Of a DNA stretch of 64,000 nt, positions 42,012 through 50,732 are shown piece after piece. The DNA comes from Gammaproteobacteria bacterium (GTDB taxonomy: Bacteria > Pseudomonadota > Gammaproteobacteria > SZUA-140). Under the pieces are notes generated by a model, which was not told where the DNA came from, made no database searches, and saw nothing but the letters and a program-made list of their open reading frames with translations. The stretch's first letter is position 1. Each line of letters opens with the position of its first letter. Position numbers and translations under genes: made by a program. Location of the stretch: the NCBI GenBank assembly GCA_016218365.1, contig JACREF010000010.1, positions 58,024-122,023 of the forward strand. Direction: 5' to 3'.

Positions 42012-42955
42012 TGCACCTTCTCCGCCACCCGCAGCATCGCGCTACGCGCCCGCGGATTGATCGCCACTTCCTGGGCACTGGCCCTGACGCCCCGCGACAC
42101 CGCGCACAACACCGTCTGTGACGGCGCCTGGCGGATTGGCAGACGACGTGGCAGCTGCGGGTCGCGGCTCAGATCGCGGATAAATCGTTTGACGATCCGG
42201 TCTTCCAGTGAATGAAAGCTGATCACCACCAGGCGGCCACCTGCTGCCAGCAACGCGGGGATCTGCGCCAGACATTGCTCGAGATCACCCAGTTCATTAT
42301 TAATGAAGATGCGCAGCGCCTGAAAACTGCGTGTCGCCGGGTGTTTGTGCGGATCGCGGCCCGGCTGTGCCCGACTGATAATATCAGCCAGCTGAAAGGT
42401 GGTCAGAACCGGCGCCAGCTGCCGCGCCTCAACGATCGCGCGCGCGATGCGCCGCGAATGCCGCTCCTCGCCATATTCAAACAACACCCGCGCGATCTCG
42501 TCGCCATCGGCCTGAGCCAGCCACTCGGCGACACTGACGCCGGCAGCGCTATTCATCCGCATGTCGAGCGGGCCATCCTGTTGGAAACTGAAGCCGCGCT
42601 GCGGATCATCAAGCTGCGGGGACGATACCCCCAGATCCATCAGGATGCCGTTGACCTGACTGGCAATACCGGACTGTTGCAACAATGCTGGCAATAACAC
42701 GAATGAACCGTGCGCAATCGAAAAGCGGGGATCATCGGCAAATCTGGCGCGCGCCCAAGCGACGGCCTGCGGGTCCTTGTCGATCGCCAGCAGTCGCCCC
42801 TGCGGCCCAAGCCGCTGCAGGATGGCCGCCGCATGGCCGCCGCGGCCAAAGGTCAGGTCCACATAGATCCCTGTGGAGATGATATTGAGCGCATCAATAA
42901 CCTCCTCCAGCATCACCGGACGATGCCCGGAATATTGCATGTCTGTTGCTGTCAC
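42008..42955 (-). CDS. rsmH: 16S rRNA (cytosine(1402)-N(4))-methyltransferase
   Basis: RsmH methylates C1402 of 16S rRNA with SAM. The 315-residue enzyme starts with HRPVMLEEVIDAL and contains the SAM loop DLTFGRGGHAAAIL, DLGVSSPQLDDPQRGFSF, and the C-terminal RLVVISFHSLEDRIVKRFI. It overlaps mraZ by 4 bases. Its usual partner modification enzyme RsmI is also encoded in this window. Confidence 0.98.
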   Translation of the reverse strand: MTATDMQYSGHRPVMLEEVIDALNIISTGIYVDLTFGRGGHAAAILQRLGPQGRLLAIDKDPQAVAWARARFADDPRFSIAHGSFVLLPALLQQSGIASQVNGILMDLGVSSPQLDDPQRGFSFQQDGPLDMRMNSAAGVSVAEWLAQADGDEIARVLFEYGEERHSRRIARAIVEARQLAPVLTTFQLADIISRAQPGRDPHKHPATRSFQALRIFINNELGDLEQCLAQIPALLAAGGRLVVISFHSLEDRIVKRFIRDLSRDPQLPRRLPIRQAPSQTVLCAVSRGVRASAQEVAINPRARSAMLRVAEKVH

Positions 42956-43404
42956 AAGGACAGCGATCCGAGATCGATCGGCAGTGAACGTCCATCCATG
43001 TCCGCTGCCAGCCAGTCCTCACGGTGTTCGTTCCATCGACCCTGATCCCACAACTCAAACTTGCTGCCCTGGCCAATCATCATCACCTGCTTGTCGAGCA
43101 TCGCGAACTCACGCAACGGTTGTGGCAGCAGGATCCGGCCATTGCCATCCATCTCGCACTCGGTGGCATGGCCAATCAGCAGGCGTTGCAGGCGCCGGGT
43201 CTGGGTATCGAGATTGGGTAAGGCGGCAAGGCGACGCTCGATCTGCTCCCAGTCCGGCAACGGGTACATCAGCAGGCAACGGTCGGTATCCACCGTGACG
43301 ATCAGCTGCCCGGCGCAGCACACCTGCAGCCGGTCGCGATAACGACTGGGTATCACCAGCCGCCCCTTGGCATCCAGACTGAGTGCTGTGACTCCGCGAA
43401 ACAC
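42952..43404 (-). CDS. mraZ: Transcriptional regulator MraZ
   Basis: MraZ is a ring-shaped AbrB-fold repressor of its own dcw operon. The 150-residue protein has two related halves with SLDAKGRLVIPSRYRD and CEMDGNGRILLPQPLRE, the DxKGR and DxxGR DNA-binding loops. I chose the GTG at 43404 because the family starts (M)FRGVTALSLDAKG and AGGGGGG lies directly upstream; an earlier in-frame start would read through the operator repeats. Confidence 0.95.
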   Translation of the reverse strand: MFRGVTALSLDAKGRLVIPSRYRDRLQVCCAGQLIVTVDTDRCLLMYPLPDWEQIERRLAALPNLDTQTRRLQRLLIGHATECEMDGNGRILLPQPLREFAMLDKQVMMIGQGSKFELWDQGRWNEHREDWLAADMDGRSLPIDLGSLSL

Positions 43405-43409
43405 TCGCC

Positions 43410-43444
43410 CCCCTAAAATCCCACAAAAACCCACAATCCACCAC
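43410..43444 (-). promoter_or_regulatory. MraZ operator repeats (MraZ box)
   Basis: On the minus strand, GTGGG occurs at 43434-43430 and again at 43424-43420, with near copies at 43444-43440 (GTGGT) and 43414-43410 (AGGGG). The spacing of exactly 10 bases between copies is the known arrangement of MraZ boxes. They lie between the promoter and the GTG start, so they are consistent with autorepression. Confidence 0.8.
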
Positions 43445-43452
43445 TCTGCGAC

Positions 43453-43480
43453 ACTATAAACCTCTGTCTAATGGAGTCAA
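43453..43480 (-). promoter_or_regulatory. Promoter of the mra/dcw operon
   Basis: On the minus strand TTGACT (43480-43475) and TATAGT (43458-43453) are separated by 16 bases, a strong sigma-70 match. It lies just upstream of the MraZ repeats and is the likely main promoter for mraZ and the genes behind it. Confidence 0.78.
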
Positions 43481-43616
43481 GAAAAAAGTGGCCGTCAATG
43501 TATGAAAATATCTATTTAGGGACAAAGACTTAGGACAAAAAACTCCATTCCCGGGGGATGGAAATCATGGCAAGTTTCAGGAAAACATGGGGTTAAAAAT
43601 GCAAGCTAATAGACTG

Positions 43617-43776
43617 CTTTAAGGAGCCTCTGATCAATTCAGAGGTTCCTGCGGCACAGGGATGTGCCGCCACTACCATGACAGCAGGTCATGGTAGTGA
43701 AGGAAAGTGAAAACCACATTTTCCGCTTTCCGTGCTCTGAGAATTCCAGGATGGAATTATTCAGAGCTTCATTAAG
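43617..43776. mobile_element. MITE-like element of nested inverted repeats
   Basis: About 160 bases bounded by imperfect terminal inverted repeats: CTTTAAGGAGCCTCTGATCA on the left and, on the opposite strand from the right end, CTTAATGAAGCTCTGAATAA. Inside lie four local hairpins: CTCTGA/TCAGAG, GCGGCACA/TGTGCCGC, CACTACCATGAC/GTCATGGTAGTG and GGAAAG/CTTTCC. It encodes no protein. The ends resemble those of small non-autonomous IS derivatives. Target duplications are not clear. It sits between the 3' end of rnpB and the dcw promoter. Confidence 0.55.
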
Positions 43777-43841
43777 ATGCGCGGTCGGGGGTGGCGTCAG
43801 GATCTACGCATGACGTGCGATACGGTGACACGAGTAAAGAG

Positions 43842-44190
43842 GGAGCCGGCCTGTAAGCCGGGTTCTGTCATGGACAGTCATTCATCTGGGATGCATGTCA
43901 CCATACACCTCAAGCGACCTACCCGGGGACACGCGTGGGCCACGCTTGACGTCCCCCTATTTGGTCTTGCTCCGGATGGGGTTTACCCTGCCACCGGTGT
44001 TACCACCGGCGCGGTGCGCTCTTACCGCACCATTTCACCCTTACCAGCCGCATGGCGCGACTTCGGCGGTATCTTTTCTGTGGCACTTTCCGTCGGCTCA
44101 CGCCGCCCAGGCATTACCTGGCATCCCGCCCTGTGGAGCCCGGACTTTCCTCCACGCCCTACGACGCAGCGACTGCCCGGCCAGCTCCCG
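43842..44190 (-). ncRNA. rnpB: RNase P RNA (class A)
   Basis: On the minus strand the sequence begins near GAGCTGGCCGGGCAGTCGC and has GGAGGAAAGTCCGGGCTCC, GGTAAGGGTGAAATGGTGC, CCGGAGCAAGACCAAATAGG and GAATGACTGTCCATGACAG, ending in AACCCGGCTTACAGGCC. These are the conserved segments of bacterial A-type RNase P RNA, the ribozyme that matures tRNA 5' ends. The ends are approximate. Its place between rsmI and mraZ is usual in gammaproteobacteria. Reading frames through this region are not genes. Confidence 0.96.
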
Positions 44191-44234
44191 GCGCCAGCCT
44201 ACCACAGATCGACAGACGATGGAAAACTCCGGGA

Positions 44235-45092
44235 TCATTCACCCCCTGATGCCCCCAGCTGCAAGGCAAGATCATACAAGCGGTTACGAGCCTCACCGGT
44301 CAGATCGCGCGCCACCGCCACCGCCTTTTTCAACGGCAGCTCCTCAAGCAACCTTCCCAGCACACGCTGCAGTTCGGCATCACTGGCCTGTTGTGACGAG
44401 GCCGGGTTTCCGGACACCACCACCACAAACTCACCACGACACTGGCCCGGGTCCTGCTCCAGAAACTGTTGCAAACCCTGCAGCGTGGCGTGGCGCAGCG
44501 TTTCATATAACTTGGTCAACTCCCGCGCCAGCAGCGCCTCGCGCTGGCCACCAAATATCCGCGTCATATCTGCCAGCGTGGCCACGATCCGGTGCGGGGC
44601 CTCATAAAACACCATCGTCCGCGATTCCGCCGCCAGTTGCTGCAGCCGGTCCTGCCGTGCCTTGGCCCGACTGGACAAGAACCCCTCGAACACAAAGCGG
44701 TCACACGGCAGACCCGCCACCACCAATGCCGCCAGCAACGCGCTCGCCCCGGGCACCGGGATCACCGTGATCCCCTGCTGTTGCGCCGCCCGGACCAGCG
44801 TGTAGCCGGGATCACTGAGCAGCGGTGTGCCGGCATCACTGATCAGGGCCAGCGACTGTCCGGCACGCAGTCTTTCGATCAGCTGTGGCGTCTGGCTACG
44901 CTCGTTATGCTCGTGCAGGGCCTGGCAGGGCGTGGTAATGGCAAAGGCCTGCAGCAGATGGGCGCTGTGCCGGGTATCCTCGGCTGCGATCAGATCTACC
45001 CCGGACAACACCGAGACCGCGCGCGGGCTCATATCGCCAAGGTTTCCAATCGGTGTTGCCACCACATACAACGCGCCGCGGACAATTGACAC
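44235..45092 (-). CDS. rsmI: 16S rRNA (cytidine(1402)-2'-O)-methyltransferase
   Basis: RsmI 2'-O-methylates C1402 of 16S rRNA, the same residue RsmH modifies. The 285-residue protein has YVVATPIGNLGDMSPRAV at the start, AEDTRHSAHLL, SDAGTPLLSDPGYTLV and VFYEAPHRIVATL, the tetrapyrrole-methylase-fold motifs. It is divergent from lpoA, the standard arrangement. Confidence 0.97.
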   Translation of the reverse strand: MSIVRGALYVVATPIGNLGDMSPRAVSVLSGVDLIAAEDTRHSAHLLQAFAITTPCQALHEHNERSQTPQLIERLRAGQSLALISDAGTPLLSDPGYTLVRAAQQQGITVIPVPGASALLAALVVAGLPCDRFVFEGFLSSRAKARQDRLQQLAAESRTMVFYEAPHRIVATLADMTRIFGGQREALLARELTKLYETLRHATLQGLQQFLEQDPGQCRGEFVVVVSGNPASSQQASDAELQRVLGRLLEELPLKKAVAVARDLTGEARNRLYDLALQLGASGGE

Positions 45093-45175
45093 ACTGTCTC
45101 CCTAACTAACTATACTCTATACTCTCTGCACCACGATCACAGCATATGCCGTTTACACCAACCAGGACAACGATC

Positions 45176-47017
45176 ATGCGTCCCGCATTACTTGCCTCGG
45201 CCATCGTCATGATGACGCTGCTGCCAGGCTGTGCCACTCCACCAACCACTACTGTAGCAATGGATGCCCCTGCCTTGCTGAAGAACGCCACCCAGCAGGA
45301 AAAGGGCGGCCAACTCGAAGCCGCGGCACGGGACTATCAGCGCCTCGCGCCCCAGGTCGATGCCAAACAGGGTATCGACTACCGGCTGCATGCCGCGGAA
45401 TTGCTGGCGCGCGGCAACTATCTGGACCAGGCACAGCATGTCCTCGACAACCTGCCCAAGACGCTGCCGGCAAACCAGCACGTCCGCGCCCAGACCTTGC
45501 GCGCCAAACTTGCCCTTAGCCAACAACAATCTGAACTGGCACTGGGATTGCTGAACTTCGACATCCCGGCACAACTGGACACCAGCCTCAAGCGCGACAT
45601 CCTGTATCTGCGCGCTGAGGCGTACTCCGGCAGCGGCCGCTATGCCGAGGCCGCCCGCTCACGCATCGCACTGACCCCATTGATCACTGATGATCTGACC
45701 CGCGACCACAATACTGACCAGATCTGGTCCGATCTGATGCAGGGCCAGACCAAGGCATTGCAACAATCGCTGACCGGAGAAAACAATGCCGATTACATCA
45801 GCTGGGCCACGCTGGCACTGCTGGTCAAACAGGCCGAGCAGGCCCCCGGGACGCTGTCACGACAGCTCGATGCCTGGCTGGCAAGATATCCTTCTCACAG
45901 CGTACCCGACACCATCCTGTCATCATTGCGCGCCCGCGAAGCCACGCAGCTGAAGCCACCCACACATCTCGCCCTGTTGCTGCCGCTGACGGGCAATTTC
46001 GCCCGTCCGGCGGCCTCGATACGCGATGGCTTTCTCAGCGGCTATTTCCGTACCGGCAACTTCCAACCGCAAATAACGGTTTACGACACCACTCAGTTCG
46101 GTTCCGACAGCAAGGCCTATTCCCAGGCGATCTCGGACGGCGCCGATTTTATCGTCGGCCCACTGGACAAGGGCACTGTCTCCCAGCTCGGACGCAGCGG
46201 CACACTGCCGGTACCAACGCTGACACTTAATTACAGCGAGGACTCCCCGCCGTATGCAACACAGCTGTACCAGTTCGGCCTGTCTCCCGAAGACGAGGCG
46301 CGGATGGTCGCCGACCGCGCCTGGCTCGATGGCCATAATCAGACGCTGATACTGTTCCCAAAGGGTGAGTGGGGTGAGCGTGTCGTTGCCGCCTTCTCCG
46401 AACACTGGAAGGGTCTCGGCGGCATCATCCTCGACAAACAGGCCTATGCGTCAAATGATAACGATTTCACGCCGCAGATCCAGCAACTGCTGGAACTGAC
46501 CGACAGCCAGCAACGACTGCAGGCGCTGCGCTCGGTGCTGCAACAGCCGATCCAGTTTGAACCGCGCCGCCGCCAGGATGCCGATTTTGTCTTTCTGGTC
46601 GCCTTCCCGCGCCAGGCGCGGTTGTTGCGTCCGCAAATGAAATTCCATTACGCCGGGGACCTGGCGCTGTACTCGACCTCGCATGTCTATTCCGGCCAGC
46701 CGGATAGCGCCGCCGACCGCGACATGGATGACATCCTGTTCTGCGACATGCCGTGGCTGATCAACCCCAGCAACGATATGCGCCAGCTGCGCAAGGACAT
46801 CGACACGCTGTGGCCGGAACAAGGCGCGCAATATGCACGCTTCTTTGCCCTCGGCATCGATGCCTACAGCCTGGTCCCGCAGCTGTCACAGATGGCGCTG
46901 TTCAACTATCAGACCATCAAGGGACAGACCGGGGTGCTGCAGCTCGATGGCAACCAGCGCATCACCCGCCAGCTCAGCTGCGGACAATTCAAAAATGGCC
47001 TGGCCAGGGCATTGTAA
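45176..47017 (+). CDS. lpoA: Penicillin-binding protein activator LpoA-like lipoprotein
   Basis: A 613-residue outer-membrane lipoprotein (YraM/LpoA family) with a lipobox LLPGC at about residues 17-21, an N-terminal TPR-like helical domain (about 30-240) and a C-terminal periplasmic-binding-protein-like domain with LALLLPLTGNFARPAASIRDG and DFIVGPLDKGTVSQLG. In E. coli LpoA activates PBP1A in peptidoglycan synthesis. The ATG at 45176 gives a proper signal peptide; an in-frame ATG at 45146 does not. Confidence 0.92.
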   Translation: MRPALLASAIVMMTLLPGCATPPTTTVAMDAPALLKNATQQEKGGQLEAAARDYQRLAPQVDAKQGIDYRLHAAELLARGNYLDQAQHVLDNLPKTLPANQHVRAQTLRAKLALSQQQSELALGLLNFDIPAQLDTSLKRDILYLRAEAYSGSGRYAEAARSRIALTPLITDDLTRDHNTDQIWSDLMQGQTKALQQSLTGENNADYISWATLALLVKQAEQAPGTLSRQLDAWLARYPSHSVPDTILSSLRAREATQLKPPTHLALLLPLTGNFARPAASIRDGFLSGYFRTGNFQPQITVYDTTQFGSDSKAYSQAISDGADFIVGPLDKGTVSQLGRSGTLPVPTLTLNYSEDSPPYATQLYQFGLSPEDEARMVADRAWLDGHNQTLILFPKGEWGERVVAAFSEHWKGLGGIILDKQAYASNDNDFTPQIQQLLELTDSQQRLQALRSVLQQPIQFEPRRRQDADFVFLVAFPRQARLLRPQMKFHYAGDLALYSTSHVYSGQPDSAADRDMDDILFCDMPWLINPSNDMRQLRKDIDTLWPEQGAQYARFFALGIDAYSLVPQLSQMALFNYQTIKGQTGVLQLDGNQRITRQLSCGQFKNGLARAL

Positions 47018-47035
47018 CCGCAACCCAAGGCGCTC

Positions 47036-47401
47036 ATGGACGAGCCGACGACAACCGGACAGCAAGGGGAGCAACTGGCGCGCAGCTATTTGTTGCGCCA
47101 GGGGCTGCGGTTTATCACCAGCAACTATCGCTCGCGCCGCGGCGAGATTGATCTGATCATGCGCGATGGCAACGCCCTGGTATTCATCGAGGTACGTTAT
47201 CGCCGCCCATCGTCCTTTGGCGGCGGCCTTGACAGCATCAGCCTCCGCAAACAGCGCCGACTGATCGCCGCCGCGCTGCATTATCTGCAGTCGCTGCCTG
47301 GCAACCCGCCTGCCTGCCGCTTTGATATCATCGCCATTGACGGTGAGCGCCCTGAAGATGGCCGCATCACCTGGTTACAAAATGTCATAGAGCATCACTG
47401 A
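47036..47401 (+). CDS. yraN: UPF0102 / YraN family protein
   Basis: A 121-residue protein with the UPF0102 nuclease-like fold: GEQLARSYLLRQGL, NYRSRRGEIDLIMRDG and VFIEVRYRR, the last containing the E-x-K-like metal motif altered to EVR. The biochemical role is not established. It follows lpoA by 18 bases as in E. coli. Confidence 0.93.
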   Translation: MDEPTTTGQQGEQLARSYLLRQGLRFITSNYRSRRGEIDLIMRDGNALVFIEVRYRRPSSFGGGLDSISLRKQRRLIAAALHYLQSLPGNPPACRFDIIAIDGERPEDGRITWLQNVIEHH

Positions 47402-47502
47402 ATCATCACGGCGGCATCTTTGCCATGTTCATCGATGTCATTTTTCGGTAGACTGATGGCCTGATTTAACCGCCCCTCCCGTCATTGGCCAGGAAAGATT
47501 AC

Positions 47503-48075
47503 ATGACCCGGCACATCGTCCTGCTCGCACTCATCACCCTGCTGTCCAGCGGCTGTGCCGCCCCGGTATTCGTCGCCGGCACCGCCGCCGGCGCCTCGGT
47601 GGCCAGCGACCGCCGCTCTGCCGGCGCCGTCGTCGAGGATCAGGCCATCGAATTCAAGGCCACCAAAGCCATCAATGACGATCTGCAGCTGCCGCAAAAC
47701 ATTCATGTCTCGGTCACCAGTTTCAACGGCTTTGTATTGCTGACTGGCCAGGTCCCGGATCATGCGACCCGTGACTACCTCAGCGATCTGATCGGCAAGA
47801 TCGGCAAGATCAGGCGTCTGCACAATGAACTTGCCCTTGATCAGCCCACATCGATGATGACCCGCAGCCACGATGCGTGGCTCACCACCAAGGTCAAAAG
47901 TGCGCTGCTCGGCGCCGAGGACATCAACGGTATCCAGATCAAGGTGGTGACAGAAAACGGTGTGGTGTACCTGATGGGTGTCGTCACCCCGGCGGAAGGC
48001 CAGTCTGCCGCCGCCGCGGCGCAGAAGGTCAGCGGCGTCAAAGGCATCGTCAAGGTCTTTGAATATCCCGAATGA
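47503..48075 (+). CDS. dolP: BON-domain outer-membrane lipoprotein (DolP/YraP-like)
   Basis: A 190-residue lipoprotein with lipobox LSSGC near residue 18 followed by two BON domains (about 50-115 and 125-190), each with the conserved glycine, as in VLLTGQVPD and VYLMGVVTPAE. DolP maintains outer-membrane integrity and helps BAM. The ATG at 47503 is used because it starts the signal peptide; AGGAAAG precedes it. The diaA/gmhA-type gene that often sits between yraN and yraP is missing here. Confidence 0.9.
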   Translation: MTRHIVLLALITLLSSGCAAPVFVAGTAAGASVASDRRSAGAVVEDQAIEFKATKAINDDLQLPQNIHVSVTSFNGFVLLTGQVPDHATRDYLSDLIGKIGKIRRLHNELALDQPTSMMTRSHDAWLTTKVKSALLGAEDINGIQIKVVTENGVVYLMGVVTPAEGQSAAAAAQKVSGVKGIVKVFEYPE

Positions 48076-48079
48076 CAAT

Positions 48080-49459
48080 ATGAAGGCGCTGGCCACCACG
48101 CTGCGGCAGCGCCTGGGTGCTGAACGTGTGCTCAGTGAGGCGGCTGACTGCTGGCCCTATGGTTATGACAACAGCCGCCGCCACCAGCTGCCGGGGCTGG
48201 TGGTCTTTCCTCTCAGCCATGACGAGATCCGTGACATCGTCCGACTCTGCCATCAGGCGCGGGTCGCGCTGACGGCGCGGGGCCGCGGCACCGGCACCAC
48301 CGGCGCGGCGACGCCGCTCCATGGCGGCGTGGTGCTGGCACTGGAACGGATGAACCGCATCCTGACGATTGACCCGGACAACCGGCTGATGGTCGTGGAA
48401 CCCGGCGTCACCAACCAGGAGGTCCAGCAGGCCGCCGCCCGCCACGGATTCTTCTGGCCGCCGGACCCCACCAGCGCCGCATTCTGCAGCGTCGGCGGCA
48501 ACCTGGCCTACAACTCGGCCGGACCACGCGCCGTCAAATACGGCACCCCACGCGAAAATGTATTGGGACTGCGCGCCGTCACCGGCAATGGCGACGAGAT
48601 CCGCTGCGGTGTCTACACCAGCAAGGGGGTCGTTGGGTATGACCTGACACGATTATTGATCGGTTCCGAAGGTACGCTGGCGATCATCACCGAGGCGATC
48701 CTGAAACTGACACCACTGCCGGAGACCAAACGTACCATGCAGGCCAGCTACCGTGACATCCACGGCGCGGCACAGGCAGTGGCGCGCATCATGGCCCAGC
48801 CGGTCACGCCCTGCGCGCTGGAGTTCATCGACGCCCGCGCCATCGAGATGATTCGCCGCTATTCAGCTGCTGAATTACCCCAGCATGCCGGGGCACTGTT
48901 GATGATCGAGGTAGATGGGCCAGAGGCCGGCATTGATGCCGCCTGCGCGGCGGTCGAGCATGCGGCCCGCAATGATCAACTGACCGAATTCAGGCTGGCA
49001 CGCAGCGCTGCCGAGGTCGCGCAGTTGTGGGCGACGCGCAAGGCGCTGTCGCCGGCGCTGCGCACCGTGGCACCGAAAAAGATCAATGAAGACGTGGTGG
49101 TGCCGGTCTCCCGCATCCCGCAGCTGATCGACGGCCTGGAACAGCTGGCACACCGCCATGACATCACCATCGTCAACTTCGGTCATGCCGGCAATGGCAA
49201 CATCCATGTCAATCTGCTGATCGATCCCGATCAGGCCGATCAGCTGCAGCGCGCCCACCAGTGCCTGGATGAGGTATTTACACTGGTACTGTCACTGCAG
49301 GGGACGCTGTCCGGGGAGCATGGCATCGGACTGGAGAAGCGGGAATTCATCGGCCGTGAGATCGACCCGGTCACGCTGGCACTGATGCGGCGTATCAAGG
49401 ATCAGTTTGACCCCCGCGGCATCCTGAACCCGGGCAAGATGTTTCCGGAAACGCCGTGA
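48080..49459 (+). CDS. GlcD-type FAD-linked oxidase
   Basis: A 459-residue flavoprotein of the FAD-binding PCMH/GlcD class. It has the FAD-binding ALTARGRGTGTTGAATPLHG and VVEPGVTNQEVQ, SVGGNLAYNSAGPRAVKYG, GSEGTLAIITEAILKL, and the C-terminal NFGHAGNGNIHVNLL and LSGEHGIGLEKREFI. Relatives oxidise D-lactate, glycolate or D-2-hydroxyglutarate and pass electrons to quinone or cytochrome; no iron-sulfur partner subunit is adjacent. Its start is 4 bases after the dolP stop. The frame upstream is a shadow of dolP. Confidence 0.88.
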   Translation: MKALATTLRQRLGAERVLSEAADCWPYGYDNSRRHQLPGLVVFPLSHDEIRDIVRLCHQARVALTARGRGTGTTGAATPLHGGVVLALERMNRILTIDPDNRLMVVEPGVTNQEVQQAAARHGFFWPPDPTSAAFCSVGGNLAYNSAGPRAVKYGTPRENVLGLRAVTGNGDEIRCGVYTSKGVVGYDLTRLLIGSEGTLAIITEAILKLTPLPETKRTMQASYRDIHGAAQAVARIMAQPVTPCALEFIDARAIEMIRRYSAAELPQHAGALLMIEVDGPEAGIDAACAAVEHAARNDQLTEFRLARSAAEVAQLWATRKALSPALRTVAPKKINEDVVVPVSRIPQLIDGLEQLAHRHDITIVNFGHAGNGNIHVNLLIDPDQADQLQRAHQCLDEVFTLVLSLQGTLSGEHGIGLEKREFIGREIDPVTLALMRRIKDQFDPRGILNPGKMFPETP

Positions 49460-49480
49460 GGCGGCCCCGTCAGCCGCAGA

Positions 49481-49879
49481 TTACTCGACCAGCTGCAGGT
49501 GGGGACGTTTGGCAGCCGCGGGACTGGCCGGCGCCAGCGCTGCGGTCATCACCTGCTCTTCAGAATCAAACATCATGCCCTGGCCGTTTTCCCGGGCATA
49601 GATCGCCAACACTGCCTTGATCGGGACACTGAGTGGCAGCGACTGACCATTGAAACGGGCATTGAAGAGGATCCATTCGTTATCCTGATGATAACCCTGC
49701 ACCGCACGCGGGCTGATGTTCAGGACAATACGATCGTCCTGCACATACCCCGCCGGTACCTGAACCCCGTCCTGTTTTGCATCCACCAGGATATAGGGCG
49801 TCAGGCCATTGTCCACGATCCATTCATGCATCGCCCGCAACAGATAGGGGCGGCTTGGAATCATCGCCTTGTCACTCAT
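49481..49879 (-). CDS. sspB: ClpXP protease specificity-enhancing factor
   Basis: SspB delivers ssrA-tagged proteins to ClpXP. The 132-residue protein has RPYLLRAMHEWIVDNGLTPYI, RIVLNISPRAVQ, WILFNARFNGQSLPLSVPI and a flexible tail ending PHLQLVE, matching the C-terminal ClpX-binding peptide. It is downstream of sspA on the same strand, the standard order. Confidence 0.96.
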   Translation of the reverse strand: MSDKAMIPSRPYLLRAMHEWIVDNGLTPYILVDAKQDGVQVPAGYVQDDRIVLNISPRAVQGYHQDNEWILFNARFNGQSLPLSVPIKAVLAIYARENGQGMMFDSEEQVMTAALAPASPAAAKRPHLQLVE

Positions 49880-49936
49880 TGTTCCTCCTCGACCCGCTGC
49901 TGATCAGACAGCGGTTTACCCTCACTGCGGCGCGTA

Positions 49937-50572
49937 TCAGGCCGCAACCGCGGCCAGGTCACGCTCCCTGTCAGTCATGCTGACCTTGAACGCACTGCGG
50001 TCAAACAAGCGCTTGGCATAATCCTTGACTGCCTTGGCCTGCACCGGCAACTCAATACCATAGGATGACAAGCGCCACAGGATAGGCGCCATGCTGCATT
50101 CTATCAACGCAAATTCTTCGCCCATAAAGAACGGGCTGCGGGAAAAGGCCGGGGCGATGATGACCAGGCTGTCATGCAATTCCTTACGCGCCTGCTTGGC
50201 CAACTTGTGATCATCCCCCTCAATATGCTTGAGCAGGCTGTACCAATCATTATCGATACGATACAGCAGCATCCGTGCACGAGCGCGCGCCACCGGATCC
50301 ACCGGCATCAGCGGCGGGTGCGGGAAGCGCTCATCCAGATATTCCATGATGACGCGCGAGTTGTACAACACCAGATCCCGGTCAACCAAGGTCGGTTCGT
50401 TGTTGTAGGAATTGAGTTCGATCAGATCTTCCGGTGGATTATTGACATCCACATCGACGATATCAGCATTGATGCCCTTCTCGGCCAACACCAGGCGCAC
50501 CCGGTGGCTCAATGGACAATTCGGCTGCGAAAAAAGGGTCATGACTGGTCTACGGGTGGCACCGGTCGCCAT
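49937..50572 (-). CDS. sspA: Stringent starvation protein A
   Basis: SspA is a GST-fold protein that binds RNA polymerase and supports stress-regulated transcription. The 211-residue product has the thioredoxin-like start TLFSQPNCPLSHRVRLVLAE, the NSYNNEPTLVDRDLVLYNS segment and the helical C-terminal half with IECSMAPILWRL. The ATG at 50572 is chosen; the frame extends upstream without homology. The petABC genes that often lie upstream are not here. Confidence 0.95.
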   Translation of the reverse strand: MATGATRRPVMTLFSQPNCPLSHRVRLVLAEKGINADIVDVDVNNPPEDLIELNSYNNEPTLVDRDLVLYNSRVIMEYLDERFPHPPLMPVDPVARARARMLLYRIDNDWYSLLKHIEGDDHKLAKQARKELHDSLVIIAPAFSRSPFFMGEEFALIECSMAPILWRLSSYGIELPVQAKAVKDYAKRLFDRSAFKVSMTDRERDLAAVAA

Positions 50573-50606
50573 AAAACGCTCCCCTGTTACTTCATAATCT
50601 TTTGTC

Positions 50607-50622
50607 TGCGCCGGGCGGCGCA
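50607..50622. repeat. Small hairpin in the sspA leader
   Basis: TGCGCC (50607-50612) and GGCGCA (50617-50622) form a 6-bp stem with a 4-base loop, about 35 bases upstream of sspA. There is no T run; the role is unclear. Confidence 0.4.
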
Positions 50623-50732
50623 AACCTCCCCCAAGAGAGGGACATTCTAGCACAGCGCCACTCGGGTCGTCACAATATCCCCACCCTGTAGCTAGGTAAT
50701 TAGCCCGCTGCAACTGTGATCACACCGCTCCA

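Noticed and set aside
43777..44770. Overlapping forward-strand frames of 276 and 291 residues
   Set aside because: They cross the RNase P RNA and the antisense of rsmI; the DNA is explained by the RNA gene.
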